A DNA stretch of 64,000 bases from Flavobacterium sp. ov086 (GCF_900187965.1 NZ_FZNL01000026.1:17933-81932), one strand, 5' to 3'; positions 34,658 through 43,943 are shown, counted from the first letter of the stretch. The notes: a model not told the origin generated them from the letters alone. Program-made: numbers and translations.

Positions 34658-36295
34658 ATGTATCCTTATTTCAAAAAGAAGTTCATTATTCCAACCGTTG
34701 CAGCTGGATTTTTATTTATTGGAACCAGTTTCAAAGATGATTTCTTTGAGATTGCAAAGCAAATAGAAATCTTCACGACATTATTCAAAGCGGTAAACAC
34801 CAATTATGTCGACGAGACTAATCCGGGCGATTTAATGGATAAGGCGATTAAAAGTATGTTGGGAAGTTTAGATCCTTATACGGTTTATTTTAATGAGCAG
34901 GATGTTGTAAACTTCAAGATCAATAATACTGGTGAATACACCGGAATTGGTGCTATGATCGCCAGAAAGAAAGATCGTTTAATCGTTCGCGAACCTTATA
35001 AAAATTATCCTGCCGACAAAGCCGGACTAAAAGCGGGTGACGAAATTATTCAGATTGGAGATGTATTGATTGCTGATTTTAAAGATGATGCCTCGCAATT
35101 ACTGAAGGGAACAAAAAATACTAAGATTACCATAAAATACATTCGTCAGGGTAAAACCATGACAACCGAATTGGTTCTGGACGAAGTTGATATTAAATCT
35201 GTTCCTTTCTACGGAAAAATAGACGAAAAAACGGGTTATATCGTTTTGGCACATTTTAGCCGAAAAGCATCAAATGAAGTAAAAGATGCTCTTGAAAAAC
35301 TAAAAGCTGACGGAGCTACTCAAATTGTTCTGGATTTAAGAGGAAATCCGGGTGGTTTGCTAAATGAAGCTATTGATATTTGTAATTTGTTTGTACCTAA
35401 AAATGAGGTTATTGTAACTACAAAATCAAGAATCGAAAAACACAACAATACTTATAAAACGACCAAAGAGCCTGTAGATACACAAATTCCGTTGGCAATT
35501 TTAGTGAACGGACGAAGTGCCTCTGCATCAGAAATTGTTTCGGGAGCTTTACAGGATTTAGATCGTGCCGTAGTTTTAGGAAGCCGTAGTTTTGGTAAAG
35601 GTCTGGTTCAGCGTTCTGTTGATTTGACTTATGGAACTCAGCTTAAAGTAACTATTTCTCGTTATTACACGCCTTCCGGTCGTTGTATTCAGGCTTTGGA
35701 TTATGCACATAAAGACAAAAATGGTGTTGCTCAAAAAACGGATGCCAAAAACTTTAATGCTTTTAAAACCAGAAAAGGAAGAACAGTTTATGATGGTGGC
35801 GGAGTTTTACCGGATATTGAACTGGACGAAACTAAAATGAGCCCGATTACAACTGCTTTATTAAAAAACGACGGGATCTTTGATTATGCAACTTCGTATT
35901 ATTACAAAAATCCAAATTTAGGAGAAAAGATTCCAACGGTTACAGATGCTGATTATACAAGCTTTAAACAATATTTAAAAACCAACAAAATCACTTTTGA
36001 TACGGAGACTGAGCTAGCTTTGAAAAATACTTTGGCTGCAGCCAAAACTGAAAAAATCGACGAAACTATTGCTCCGGAATATCAGCAATTGCTAAACGCT
36101 CTTGAAAAAAGCGAAACGACTTTGTTAGATAAAAATCAAAAGGAAATTAGAAACCTGATTCAGGAAGAGCTTATAAAAAGATACCAATATCAAGAAGGTT
36201 TGTATCAATTTTACATTAAAAATAATTCAGAAATTAAGAAAGCAGTGAGCGTTTTAAATAATCAGACTGAATATAAAACGATTTTAAAAATGTAA
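34658..36295 (+). CDS. S41-family C-terminal processing protease (CtpA/Prc-like)
   Basis: A 545-residue periplasmic serine protease. N-terminal membrane helix or signal, then a PDZ domain (about 85-170: GAMIARKKDRLIVREPYKNYPADKAGLKAGDEIIQIGDV), the S41 core with the catalytic Ser in GRSASASEIVSGAL and Lys in SRSFGKGLVQ, and a C-terminal extension (about 400-545). Ctp proteases trim or degrade periplasmic proteins by their C termini. The catalytic pair is intact. It lies in an operon with the DUF4349 gene and is followed by an OmpA protein after 6 bases. Confidence 0.93.
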   Translation: MYPYFKKKFIIPTVAAGFLFIGTSFKDDFFEIAKQIEIFTTLFKAVNTNYVDETNPGDLMDKAIKSMLGSLDPYTVYFNEQDVVNFKINNTGEYTGIGAMIARKKDRLIVREPYKNYPADKAGLKAGDEIIQIGDVLIADFKDDASQLLKGTKNTKITIKYIRQGKTMTTELVLDEVDIKSVPFYGKIDEKTGYIVLAHFSRKASNEVKDALEKLKADGATQIVLDLRGNPGGLLNEAIDICNLFVPKNEVIVTTKSRIEKHNNTYKTTKEPVDTQIPLAILVNGRSASASEIVSGALQDLDRAVVLGSRSFGKGLVQRSVDLTYGTQLKVTISRYYTPSGRCIQALDYAHKDKNGVAQKTDAKNFNAFKTRKGRTVYDGGGVLPDIELDETKMSPITTALLKNDGIFDYATSYYYKNPNLGEKIPTVTDADYTSFKQYLKTNKITFDTETELALKNTLAAAKTEKIDETIAPEYQQLLNALEKSETTLLDKNQKEIRNLIQEELIKRYQYQEGLYQFYIKNNSEIKKAVSVLNNQTEYKTILKM

Positions 36296-36301
36296 CAACG
36301 A

Positions 36302-37105
36302 ATGAAGATTTGTAGAGCCCTATTTCTGTTTATTATTTACAATTTATCGGCACAGCAAAAACCTATCGAAACTATCTATTTTGATTTCGACAAGTATGAT
36401 CTTACAGACAAACAAACCGAGGTCGTAACTAATTTTATTAAAACCATTGACACTTCAAAAGTGGAGTCAATACAGATTTATGGCTACTGCGATGATCGTG
36501 GTAATGACGAATATAATTTTCGCTTATCAAATAACCGCGTTAATACCATTCAGGAATTATTAATTTCAAAAGGCTTTAATCAAAGTAGAATTGTGATTCT
36601 GGAAGGAAAAGGACGTGTGGTTGTGCGACCTGACACTATCGAAAATCTTCATGAAACAAGATCCAGAAATCGTCGTGTAGATTTGATTGTTGTAAAACGA
36701 AATAGTTTTGGCAAAGGAATCTACAATTCCCTTAGAAATGATTTGAAGGTTGGCGATAAAATCTATCTGGATAACATTTTATTTGATCTTGGAAGCTCAA
36801 AACTTACCAATAATTCAAAGAAAGAATTAGATAAAATCGCAGAAAAACTTCTTCAGAAAAGAAGCTATCAATTTGAAATTCGAGGTCATGTTTGCTGTAC
36901 TCCTGAAATATACAGTGACGCAATTGACAGAGATACCAAAGAAAGAAGACTTTCCTGGAACCGTGCCAAAACGGTTTTCAATTATCTGATTTCCAAAAAA
37001 GTCTCCAAAAGCAGAATGACGTATTTGGGTTGTGGCAATAAATATCCACTAAAAAAAGGCGATGCTTTAGATCGCCGTGTTGAATTTGTGATTACGAAAA
37101 TTTAG
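36302..37105 (+). CDS. OmpA-family protein with two peptidoglycan-binding domains
   Basis: A 267-residue secreted protein: signal peptide (MKICRALFLFIIYNLSAQ), then two OmpA C-terminal type domains in tandem. Domain 1 (about 22-125): IYFDFDKYDLTDKQTEVV ... YGYCDDRGNDEYNFRLSNNRV ... ETRSRNRRVDL. Domain 2 (about 150-267): ILFDLGSSKLTNNSKKELDKIAEKL ... RGHVCCTPEIYSDAIDRDTKERRLSWNRA ... LDRRVEFVI. No beta-barrel is present. It probably binds peptidoglycan. Two tandem domains in one short protein is less common. It ends the protease operon. Confidence 0.9.
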   Translation: MKICRALFLFIIYNLSAQQKPIETIYFDFDKYDLTDKQTEVVTNFIKTIDTSKVESIQIYGYCDDRGNDEYNFRLSNNRVNTIQELLISKGFNQSRIVILEGKGRVVVRPDTIENLHETRSRNRRVDLIVVKRNSFGKGIYNSLRNDLKVGDKIYLDNILFDLGSSKLTNNSKKELDKIAEKLLQKRSYQFEIRGHVCCTPEIYSDAIDRDTKERRLSWNRAKTVFNYLISKKVSKSRMTYLGCGNKYPLKKGDALDRRVEFVITKI

Positions 37106-37427
37106 GTTATTTGCCACAAAATCGCAAGACATTAAGTTTTTTTACTTAAAGTTTTACTCTAAACATAACTAGTAATCAATTATATTTAAAGGTATTATAA
37201 GTAAAAACAAAAAACGCTTATTTTTATTGCAACATTGTAACATTACAAATCAGCTAGTAATCTTGAAAATATTCCTTGTACTATTAATCCATAAATACTT
37301 ATTTAAAAGTTGGCATTCCAGGCCTATTTGAAACCCTGTTATCAGATTTCAAAATTTCTTTTCCTTCGAGAAATTTATTGATTATATTAAACTATTAATA
37401 TGGATTTTTTGGTTTCTAAAACCAATA
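37106..37427. other. Gene-free gap between the OmpA gene and the RiPP cluster
   Basis: 322 bases, AT-rich, between convergent genes. It has a repeated ctagtaatc (near 37168 and 37253) and a small hairpin TTGGTTT-CTA-AAACCAA at 37409-37425 directly after the HlyD stop. No GG-leader frame or other gene was seen on either strand. Confidence 0.6.
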
Positions 37428-38711
37428 CTATCTTTTAAAAATATTTCTAAATTGATAGAGTAATCTTTCGATCAGCCTTAAGTCTTCGGTAATAATTTCG
37501 GCAGTTCCTGACATCTCCTGCTGGAAAGGGATTATTTTATCATAGGATGTTTCTAACTCTTTAGGCAAAGCTACATCAATCCACAAACTACCATCTTTAT
37601 CAGGGGTCAATGAAATGTTCTTGATTTTACCTTTTAACATGCCAAATTGGCTATCTGGGAAATTTGTCAATCTTATATTAACATCTTGTCCCTCTTTTAT
37701 TTTTCCAGAGTTCAATGCTGGCGCTTTTAATTTTCCAATATAACCTTTTTCTAAAACAGGACTTATTGAAAAAATTGTTTCTCCAGCAATAATAGTTTGA
37801 TTGGCTGTCCAAATTTGCAAAAAGGACACTTTTCCTGTAACAGATGACTTCAATACATATGCTAATTCCCAATCTTTTATGACCTTTTTCAATTGATAAA
37901 AAGCTTGTGTTTTTGCACTTTTTAAATTGACTTCTTCTTTCGTTCCATTAATTTTTGTGCTTTTACTATTTCTGGAATTATCGTTCAAAGTAGATTTTAG
38001 TTGAGAAATGTTGCTTAACAAACTTCTGTAACTCTTCTCAGCTTGAATATATCCCAATTTCTTGTTCTCAAAATCCTGAGTTGAAACAATTCCCTTATTA
38101 AACAAAGTTTCATATCGATTGAGGTCACTTTTCTGCAATTGCAATTCATTCACATTCAGGGTTTTCTGCTGTTGCAAAAGACCCAATCTTGCCAAAATCT
38201 GAACTGTTTCTACATTTTGAGCGTTTCCCTCAACTTGAAAAGGCTTTAAATCGGCATTTAATTCATTGGCAATATAGGCGGCTTGAAAAAGAGCATAAGT
38301 ACTTTCTATGTCTCCCAGCTCGGTATTTTCTAATGCTTTAAAATTAAATCCATTTCCCTGAGAATGAGATTTTATTTGGTTTTCTAATAAAAAGACATCT
38401 TTATAATTTGCTGAATTTTGTATGATTGCCAAGGGAGTGTTTTGCTTAACAATAGCCTTGTCTTGTACCAAAATAGTTTCGATTTTTCCTGAGGTTTTTG
38501 CAACTGTTTTTTCAGGTGGAATATAAGTTGTAATTACAATTTGAGTTGATACAATATCAGGGTATTTGACTATCCAAGATAATAGCAGCAAAACAAGAAC
38601 AAAACCCATCAATATAGAGTTTCCCCATCTTAGTATTGAACTGGGAGGTTCAGACAATACATCCCTTACTTCTTCACTATATATTTTTAATCCGTCGTTT
38701 GATTCTTCCAT
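37428..38711 (-). CDS. HlyD-family membrane-fusion (adaptor) protein of the peptide exporter
   Basis: A 427-residue periplasmic adaptor anchored by one N-terminal helix (about 28-48: SILMGFVLVLLLLSWIVKYPDIV). Following it are a beta-barrel/lipoyl half motif (KTSGKIETILVQDKAIVKQNTPLAII), a long coiled-coil hairpin (about 150-270) and the second lipoyl half (VTGKVSFLQIWTANQTIIAGETIFSI), then a membrane-proximal barrel. This is the usual partner of C39-peptidase ABC exporters. It is the last gene of the cluster on this strand, starting 40 bases after the exporter stop. No outer-membrane TolC-like protein is present nearby. Confidence 0.92.
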   Translation of the reverse strand: MEESNDGLKIYSEEVRDVLSEPPSSILRWGNSILMGFVLVLLLLSWIVKYPDIVSTQIVITTYIPPEKTVAKTSGKIETILVQDKAIVKQNTPLAIIQNSANYKDVFLLENQIKSHSQGNGFNFKALENTELGDIESTYALFQAAYIANELNADLKPFQVEGNAQNVETVQILARLGLLQQQKTLNVNELQLQKSDLNRYETLFNKGIVSTQDFENKKLGYIQAEKSYRSLLSNISQLKSTLNDNSRNSKSTKINGTKEEVNLKSAKTQAFYQLKKVIKDWELAYVLKSSVTGKVSFLQIWTANQTIIAGETIFSISPVLEKGYIGKLKAPALNSGKIKEGQDVNIRLTNFPDSQFGMLKGKIKNISLTPDKDGSLWIDVALPKELETSYDKIIPFQQEMSGTAEIITEDLRLIERLLYQFRNIFKR

Positions 38712-38751
38712 GTTATCTTAAACTTAAAAACGCTAATCTATACTCAAAAAT

Positions 38752-40944
38752 CTAATTCCCTAATTCCAATTGATTCTTGACCAATTCATAATATTTCCCT
38801 TTTATTTCTGTCAGGTTCTCGTGAGTTCCCTGCTCTACAACTGTTCCATTTTCGAGTACAATAATGTTGTCGGCATTTTTCACTGTACTTAAACGATGGG
38901 CTACAACAATTGCAGTTTTTCCTTTCAAAAAGGCATCAAGGTTTTGCATTATTACTTTTTCGTTATTTGCATCCAAAGCTGATGTTGCTTCATCAAAAAA
39001 AACATAAAAAGGATTTTTATAAACTGCTCTGGCAATCATAAGTCGTTGTTCCTGCCCTCCACTTAAGCGTATTCCAGATGTGCCTAATTCAGTGTTATAT
39101 TTATTAGGTAGTTTTTCGATAAAATCTTCTATGTTAGCAACAAAAGCAGCATTATTTAATTTATCTCTATCGATAATTTCATTTTGTTCAGATTCGGAGA
39201 TATTACCGGCAATAGTATCATTAAACATAAAAGTATCTTGCATTACTGCCCCACAATTCAAACGCCAATAATCATTATTAATAGTGGTTAAATCTATTGA
39301 GCCTACAGTAATATTTCCTTTTGTAGGTTCATGAAATTTCAACAACAGTTTCATTAATGTTGTCTTACCGCTACCGCTTGCGCCAACAATCGCTGTTGTT
39401 TTCCCTTCGGGAATACTACAATTCAAATTTTTAAGAACAAAGGGAGTAGATTTTCCACCGTATCTATACGATAAATCTTTTATTTCAATTGTTTTATTAT
39501 TTGGTAATTCACTAATTTTATTTGCAGAAACTAAATCCTCATCATCTCTAGTATGTACTTGGGACAATCTTTCTAAACTTATTTTTGCATCCTGCCAAGA
39601 TTGAATAAAAGAGACAAAATTCCCTAATGGTAAATTTAGCTGCCCAACAATGTATTGAATGGTCATCATCATACCAATAGTTAATTGACCATCTACTACT
39701 GCTTTGGCAGAAAGAAAAGTGATAATAATATTTTTTATCTCATTTATAAAAGTCGCTCCTACAGATTGATATTGTGCTAACTTTAATGTACTTAATGAAG
39801 TCTTAAAAAGACTAATTTGAGTGTATTCCCACTTCCATCGGTTTTTTCTTTGAGAATTATTGATTTTTATCTCTTTGACCCCATTAATTATTTGAATCAA
39901 ACTAGTTTGACTTTGTGATGTTTCATCAAATCGCTTATAATCTAATTCGGCTCTTTTTTTCAAAAAGAAGAAAGCCCAACTCAAATAAAGCACAGATGCA
40001 ACTATAAAAACAAAAAATATTTTCAGGTTATAATATGCTAAAATAAAATTGAAAACGATAAAAGTAATTATCGAAAATATCATATTCAAAGTCGAAGAAG
40101 AAACAAAGTTTTGAATACGGGTGTGGTCTGCAATTCTTTGTAAATGTTCTCCGGTATTTCTGGTATCAAAGAAAGAAACTGGCAATTTGAGCATTTTAAA
40201 CAAAAAATCAGAAACCATTTTAATATTAAATCGACTTGTTACATGAATTAAAATCCATTCTCTGAAGATTGCAACAATAGTTTGTGATATTATCAAAACC
40301 AATTGAGAAATAAGTATCAAATAAATAAAAGGAACATCACGATTATTTACTCCTATATCTATAACTGACTGCATTAAAAAAGGCAATATAAACTGAATAA
40401 TAGTACCTACCAATAAGCCTATAAACAATTGACGAATTAGTTTTTTATAAGGTCTGAAATATGGAATTAAAAAAGCGAATCCTTTGCTTTTGACCTTATC
40501 TTCATCCAATTTATAAAATTGCGCATTTGGTTCCAACAATAATACAAAACCATTACCATCATCAGTATTGGTCCATGCTTTTTTAAAATCCTGATGTGAA
40601 TAATCTAATAATCCCAAAGCAGGGTCTGCGACAAAAATTTTAGATTTACTGGTTTTATATACTACAACAAAATGTTTTTGACGCCAAGGCACAATAAATG
40701 GCGTAGGCACTTCATTTATTAAACTTTCTAAATTAATACGCATTCCTAAAGTACGCATTTCAATCACTTCAGCTGCCTCAGCAATTCCCGCCATAGTAAC
40801 TCCAATTCTAGTAATACCAGCTTTGTCTCTCAAAAATTCCCTTGAAAACGTTTTGCCATAATGCTTGGCAATCATACGTAAACAAGTTGGCCCACAATCT
40901 CTGTAGTCTAATTGTCTAAAATGTGGGAAAAAATTTTTAACCAT
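38752..40944 (-). CDS. Peptidase-containing (C39) ABC transporter, double-glycine leader exporter
   Basis: A 730-residue fusion that cuts GG leaders and exports the product. Residues 1-140: C39 peptidase with Gln11, catalytic Cys17 (DYRDCGPTCLRM), His91 and Asp107, all present. About 160-450: six-helix membrane domain. About 485-730: ATPase with GASGSGKTTLMKLL (Walker A), LSGGQEQRLMIARAVYKNP (signature) and VFFDEATSAL (Walker B). Its substrate is very probably the two GG-leader peptides encoded at the head of the cluster. The complete catalytic set argues it is active. Confidence 0.95.
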   Translation of the reverse strand: MVKNFFPHFRQLDYRDCGPTCLRMIAKHYGKTFSREFLRDKAGITRIGVTMAGIAEAAEVIEMRTLGMRINLESLINEVPTPFIVPWRQKHFVVVYKTSKSKIFVADPALGLLDYSHQDFKKAWTNTDDGNGFVLLLEPNAQFYKLDEDKVKSKGFAFLIPYFRPYKKLIRQLFIGLLVGTIIQFILPFLMQSVIDIGVNNRDVPFIYLILISQLVLIISQTIVAIFREWILIHVTSRFNIKMVSDFLFKMLKLPVSFFDTRNTGEHLQRIADHTRIQNFVSSSTLNMIFSIITFIVFNFILAYYNLKIFFVFIVASVLYLSWAFFFLKKRAELDYKRFDETSQSQTSLIQIINGVKEIKINNSQRKNRWKWEYTQISLFKTSLSTLKLAQYQSVGATFINEIKNIIITFLSAKAVVDGQLTIGMMMTIQYIVGQLNLPLGNFVSFIQSWQDAKISLERLSQVHTRDDEDLVSANKISELPNNKTIEIKDLSYRYGGKSTPFVLKNLNCSIPEGKTTAIVGASGSGKTTLMKLLLKFHEPTKGNITVGSIDLTTINNDYWRLNCGAVMQDTFMFNDTIAGNISESEQNEIIDRDKLNNAAFVANIEDFIEKLPNKYNTELGTSGIRLSGGQEQRLMIARAVYKNPFYVFFDEATSALDANNEKVIMQNLDAFLKGKTAIVVAHRLSTVKNADNIIVLENGTVVEQGTHENLTEIKGKYYELVKNQLELGN

Positions 40945-41021
40945 TATTTTTACTCTATTAGCTAATTCGGAATGCTCTTTTTAATTGACTATTAACCTAT
41001 TTTAATTATACGATACATTCA

Positions 41022-41813
41022 TTAAAATCCCCATCTTATCTGATACGGATATATTTCATATATAGTATTGTCTTCATTTATAGTATACCCAAGTTTAGCA
41101 TCTTCTCGAGCTGACGTCAATAATGCTTTAATATCTTCTTCTTTACTTCCTAATCTTGCTAAGCATATAGCTTTATAATATATTACATCTGAAAAATTAG
41201 GATATATAGCTAATGCTTTATCGAATAATACAATTGCTTCATCCCATTTTTTTAATTCATATTTTGCAATTCCATAATAAAACAATGCAGTCGGATGTTC
41301 CAAACCTTGTCTGTTTTTGAATAAATCATCATTATATTCTTTAAATATTTTTTCTGCTTTTTCATATTCATTTAATTGTAAATAACATAATCCGATATAA
41401 AAACTATACCTATGTTCCATGCTATATCCATTACCAAATTTCTTTATACAATCTTCAAAATCAACAATTGACTCTCTATATGTTTTAGCAAAAATGCACT
41501 TAATAAAAGCCCTATAAGGTTGCCATTCTAGTGCATCATATTGAACAGCTTTATTAAGATATTGCATTCCTACATCATACTTTCTAGCTTTAAAATAGGG
41601 CATCGCTTTTTGTTGCCATAGATATGCAACGGTACTATCGCTTTTTAACCCGTTATTTAAGCAATTTTGCCATTCAGACATTTGATAATTATAATTGTAC
41701 TTTTTTGCACAATTAATTACATATTTCTGAACTATAGAATCTTGCAATTGATTTTGGGCATAGTTAAAATTTGAACAAAGAAATAATACAAGAAAAATAA
41801 TTATTTTTAGCAT
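41022..41813 (-). CDS. Secreted TPR-repeat protein in the RiPP cluster
   Basis: A 263-residue protein with a signal peptide (MLKIIIFLVLFLCSNFNYAQ) and tetratricopeptide repeats from about residue 55: AYLWQQKAMPYFKARKYDVGMQYLNKAV, YIGLCYLQLNEYEKAEKIFKEY, ALFYYGIAKYELKKWDEAIVLFDKALAIYPNFSDVIYYKAICLARLG. It is presumably periplasmic. In this context it could hold the exported peptide, protect the producer or link to the exporter, but no role is proven. It follows the modification-enzyme gene by 13 bases on the same strand. Confidence 0.85.
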   Translation of the reverse strand: MLKIIIFLVLFLCSNFNYAQNQLQDSIVQKYVINCAKKYNYNYQMSEWQNCLNNGLKSDSTVAYLWQQKAMPYFKARKYDVGMQYLNKAVQYDALEWQPYRAFIKCIFAKTYRESIVDFEDCIKKFGNGYSMEHRYSFYIGLCYLQLNEYEKAEKIFKEYNDDLFKNRQGLEHPTALFYYGIAKYELKKWDEAIVLFDKALAIYPNFSDVIYYKAICLARLGSKEEDIKALLTSAREDAKLGYTINEDNTIYEIYPYQIRWGF

Positions 41814-41826
41814 TGGTGATTTGTTT

Positions 41827-42945
41827 CTAATTTAATTCGTTGAAATTTTTGAATGCGAAATTGTAAGTTTGATTACTGTAATCAAAAACATTTATTATAG
41901 CGTCCCATCTTTGAAAAACTTCCATATACTTTTCTTCAATTAAATTATATGTTTCCATTCCTTCTAATGTTAGAACGTTCTCAATTCCTTGATAAAAAGT
42001 GTTTATTTTTTTGAATCTATCTAAATCTCCAGTACATTTTTTTAAATAGAAACCTATTCGCCCGATAGCTTCTTTTTTTTGTTTTCCTTTAAACCTATCA
42101 TTTTTTAAACAATTATCTAAACATAAAAATGTCGTAAAATATGTATAAAGTGCATGAAGGAGTATATAAATTGTTCTATGATCTTTTAACTTTATAATAT
42201 CTTCAACGTTTTGTTCATCATCTATTTTAAAAATAGTCTTTCTATTATAAAACAATGTTGTCAAAATAATGTGCCCTGTTTGATGAGCAATATCATCTAC
42301 GAAAAACACTTCATCATAATCATCCTGATAAACATTCAGAAAAGCTATTCCATGAGCTGTTATTGCAGCAAAAGAGTTCGTTCTGTTTGTATCTGTTTTA
42401 AAAAGCAGTATTTTTTGGCAGCAAATTTCAATTAATTTAAAGTGTTCATTTGAATTTTCTTTAATTAAAGAAATCGCATTTGTTAAATAAATTAGATTGT
42501 TTTCTACCAATTCATTATCACAGATTATCTCAGTACTAGGAATTAAATTTCCTGAGAAATCTCTAAAAATATTTTGAAGTAAATTAACCGGATACTTCAA
42601 GATTTCAATATTAGTATTTTCAATCATACCTATCTCATCAAAAGGCGTTTTTTTTCCTTTCTTAAAGTATCCCAATTTTGGAAGATACGCTACACTTGAG
42701 TTCTTAAAGGAATGACTGATAATAATCTCCTGCTGTGTTACGAAATATCCTTGCATAATTTCAGTCAAAAGTTCACTTGGCAATAAGGCTTCACTTTTAT
42801 AATTAAAATAAGCAAACAATAATGGTTCAAGAAATAACCGATCATCATCAAAATCTATTTTTTCTAATAAACCTGGATTTTCTTTATAGATAAGTAATTT
42901 TATCGTATTAATAATTTCCATTTGGATCGAGTCAATAATTATCAT
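41827..42945 (-). CDS. Putative peptide-modifying enzyme of the HExxH (TIGR04267-like) type, with variant HQTGH
   Basis: A 372-residue soluble protein. I recognise a pattern typical of HEXXH-motif-containing putative peptide-modification proteins: an N-terminal helical part, then VDDIAHQTGHIILTTLF (residues 216-232; His221 and His225) and a downstream RTIYILLHALYTYF (Arg257, His264), matching the family RPxxGLLHxAYxF segment. The Glu of HExxH is replaced by Gln. Members of this family have been described as Fe/alpha-ketoglutarate-dependent peptide hydroxylases in RiPP clusters. Position between GG-peptide genes and exporter supports modification of those peptides; the reaction is inferred. 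A start at 42921 is also possible. Confidence 0.65.
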   Translation of the reverse strand: MIIIDSIQMEIINTIKLLIYKENPGLLEKIDFDDDRLFLEPLLFAYFNYKSEALLPSELLTEIMQGYFVTQQEIIISHSFKNSSVAYLPKLGYFKKGKKTPFDEIGMIENTNIEILKYPVNLLQNIFRDFSGNLIPSTEIICDNELVENNLIYLTNAISLIKENSNEHFKLIEICCQKILLFKTDTNRTNSFAAITAHGIAFLNVYQDDYDEVFFVDDIAHQTGHIILTTLFYNRKTIFKIDDEQNVEDIIKLKDHRTIYILLHALYTYFTTFLCLDNCLKNDRFKGKQKKEAIGRIGFYLKKCTGDLDRFKKINTFYQGIENVLTLEGMETYNLIEEKYMEVFQRWDAIINVFDYSNQTYNFAFKNFNELN

Positions 42946-42972
42946 TTTTAAGCGGGGTATTAAATATTAAAA

Positions 42973-43635
42973 TCAATAAATTAAAATATATGAGAATGAA
43001 TTTAAAAAAACGTGCAACGCAATTGATGCAATAATTCCAAATTTTATTCTTAATAAAATAAAAATAAAACCAGCGAAAAATTTGGAAAACAAGTAAGCTA
43101 TTATAATCACGTTTAATGCACTTATATGATTAAAATTTGTCAAATGAAATATCCCGAAAAACAAACATGATAAATAAACCCTCAACAGCATTGAATTATT
43201 ACTGTCAGACGAAATATTAATTTTATAATCAAACTTTTTGAAAAAGATTATAAATAAAAAGGAAATAACAAGTATTTGATATAAAATAATTGGTATAACA
43301 AATTTTTCATATAAAATATAAATCAAAAAATAGATAAAAAACAAAACATAATTAAACCTGTTTTTTAAAATTATTAACCGGAATAAAATTTCTTCTATAA
43401 TTGGCGATATTATTGCAACTTTAAAAAAAGTAATGTTTTTTGGTATTACTATTTCAGATTCATTAGGAAAAAAATTCGTTAAGCTTCCAACTATTATTGA
43501 AAATAACATCAATACCAATGTCAAAATAAAAAAGTAATAAAATAATAATTTACTAGAGAGTCCAACATACTCAATCGTTTTTGGAGAAAAGAATACGTTT
43601 TGAATATCTTTATTTAATAATTTAAACACTGACAT
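42973..43635 (-). CDS. CPBP-family intramembrane metalloprotease
   Basis: A 220-residue very hydrophobic protein with about seven membrane helices. All three CPBP (Abi) motifs are intact: EEILFR (EExxxR) about residue 81, FGIFH (FxxxH) about 162 and HVFLN (HxxxN) about 207. CPBP proteins often act as self-immunity proteins for bacteriocins or as intramembrane proteases; here immunity or trimming of the exported peptide is plausible. It is strongly AT-rich (two consecutive 60-base lines at 43261-43380 have only 9 and 10 G/C), far below flanking genes, suggesting transfer. It lies 27 bases upstream of the next gene. Confidence 0.85.
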   Translation of the reverse strand: MSVFKLLNKDIQNVFFSPKTIEYVGLSSKLLFYYFFILTLVLMLFSIIVGSLTNFFPNESEIVIPKNITFFKVAIISPIIEEILFRLIILKNRFNYVLFFIYFLIYILYEKFVIPIILYQILVISFLFIIFFKKFDYKINISSDSNNSMLLRVYLSCLFFGIFHLTNFNHISALNVIIIAYLFSKFFAGFIFILLRIKFGIIASIALHVFLNSFSYILIY

Positions 43636-43666
43636 TTAATTAAAATTAAAAAACAAAAAGTAGTAA

Positions 43667-43724
43667 CCTATGAAGAAATGAAATCCTTTATTTCAAAAAG
43701 TGTAGGTTTTCATAACTTCATAGG
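43667..43724 (-). terminator. Hairpin with T tract between the peptide genes and the downstream operon
   Basis: Arms CCTATGAAG (43667-43675) and CTTCATAGG (43716-43724) are perfect complements; pairing can extend inward by six more bases after a two-base mismatch. On the minus strand it is followed by TTACTACTTTTTGTTTTTT. It lies 11 bases after the peptide 1 stop and 31 bases before the CPBP ATG, so it likely acts as a partial terminator giving more peptide mRNA than enzyme mRNA. Confidence 0.7.
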
Positions 43725-43735
43725 ATTATTAATTA

Positions 43736-43900
43736 CTAACGTCCAAAACCTGTGTTAAAAAGATAAGTCCCGATTGCTTCTGCAGCTTGTTCCATTTTAC
43801 TATGGCAGCCATTGGCGTTTCCACCTTTTATTTCATTTAATAATTCCTCTGAAGCTACTGCTTCTGCTCTTTCTTTTAAAGCGTCTAAACTTAATTTCAT
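43736..43900 (-). CDS. GG-leader RiPP/bacteriocin-like precursor peptide 1
   Basis: 54 residues, found by direct translation. Leader MKLSLDALKERAEAVASEEL...IKGG ends in Gly26-Gly27, the C39 cleavage rule; core of 27 residues begins NANGCHSKMEQAAEAIG and ends YLFNTGFGR. The leader follows the Bacteroidota GG-leader form (short, Lys-rich start, acidic helix, hydrophobic -4 and -7 positions: Leu21/Ile24 region). The core shares x-A-N-x-C-H with peptide 2. Its companion C39 exporter is in the same operon. Confidence 0.88.
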   Translation of the reverse strand: MKLSLDALKERAEAVASEELLNEIKGGNANGCHSKMEQAAEAIGTYLFNTGFGR

Positions 43901-43943
43901 AATTTTTAGTTTTAATGATTGATTTAATAATACAAATAATAGC

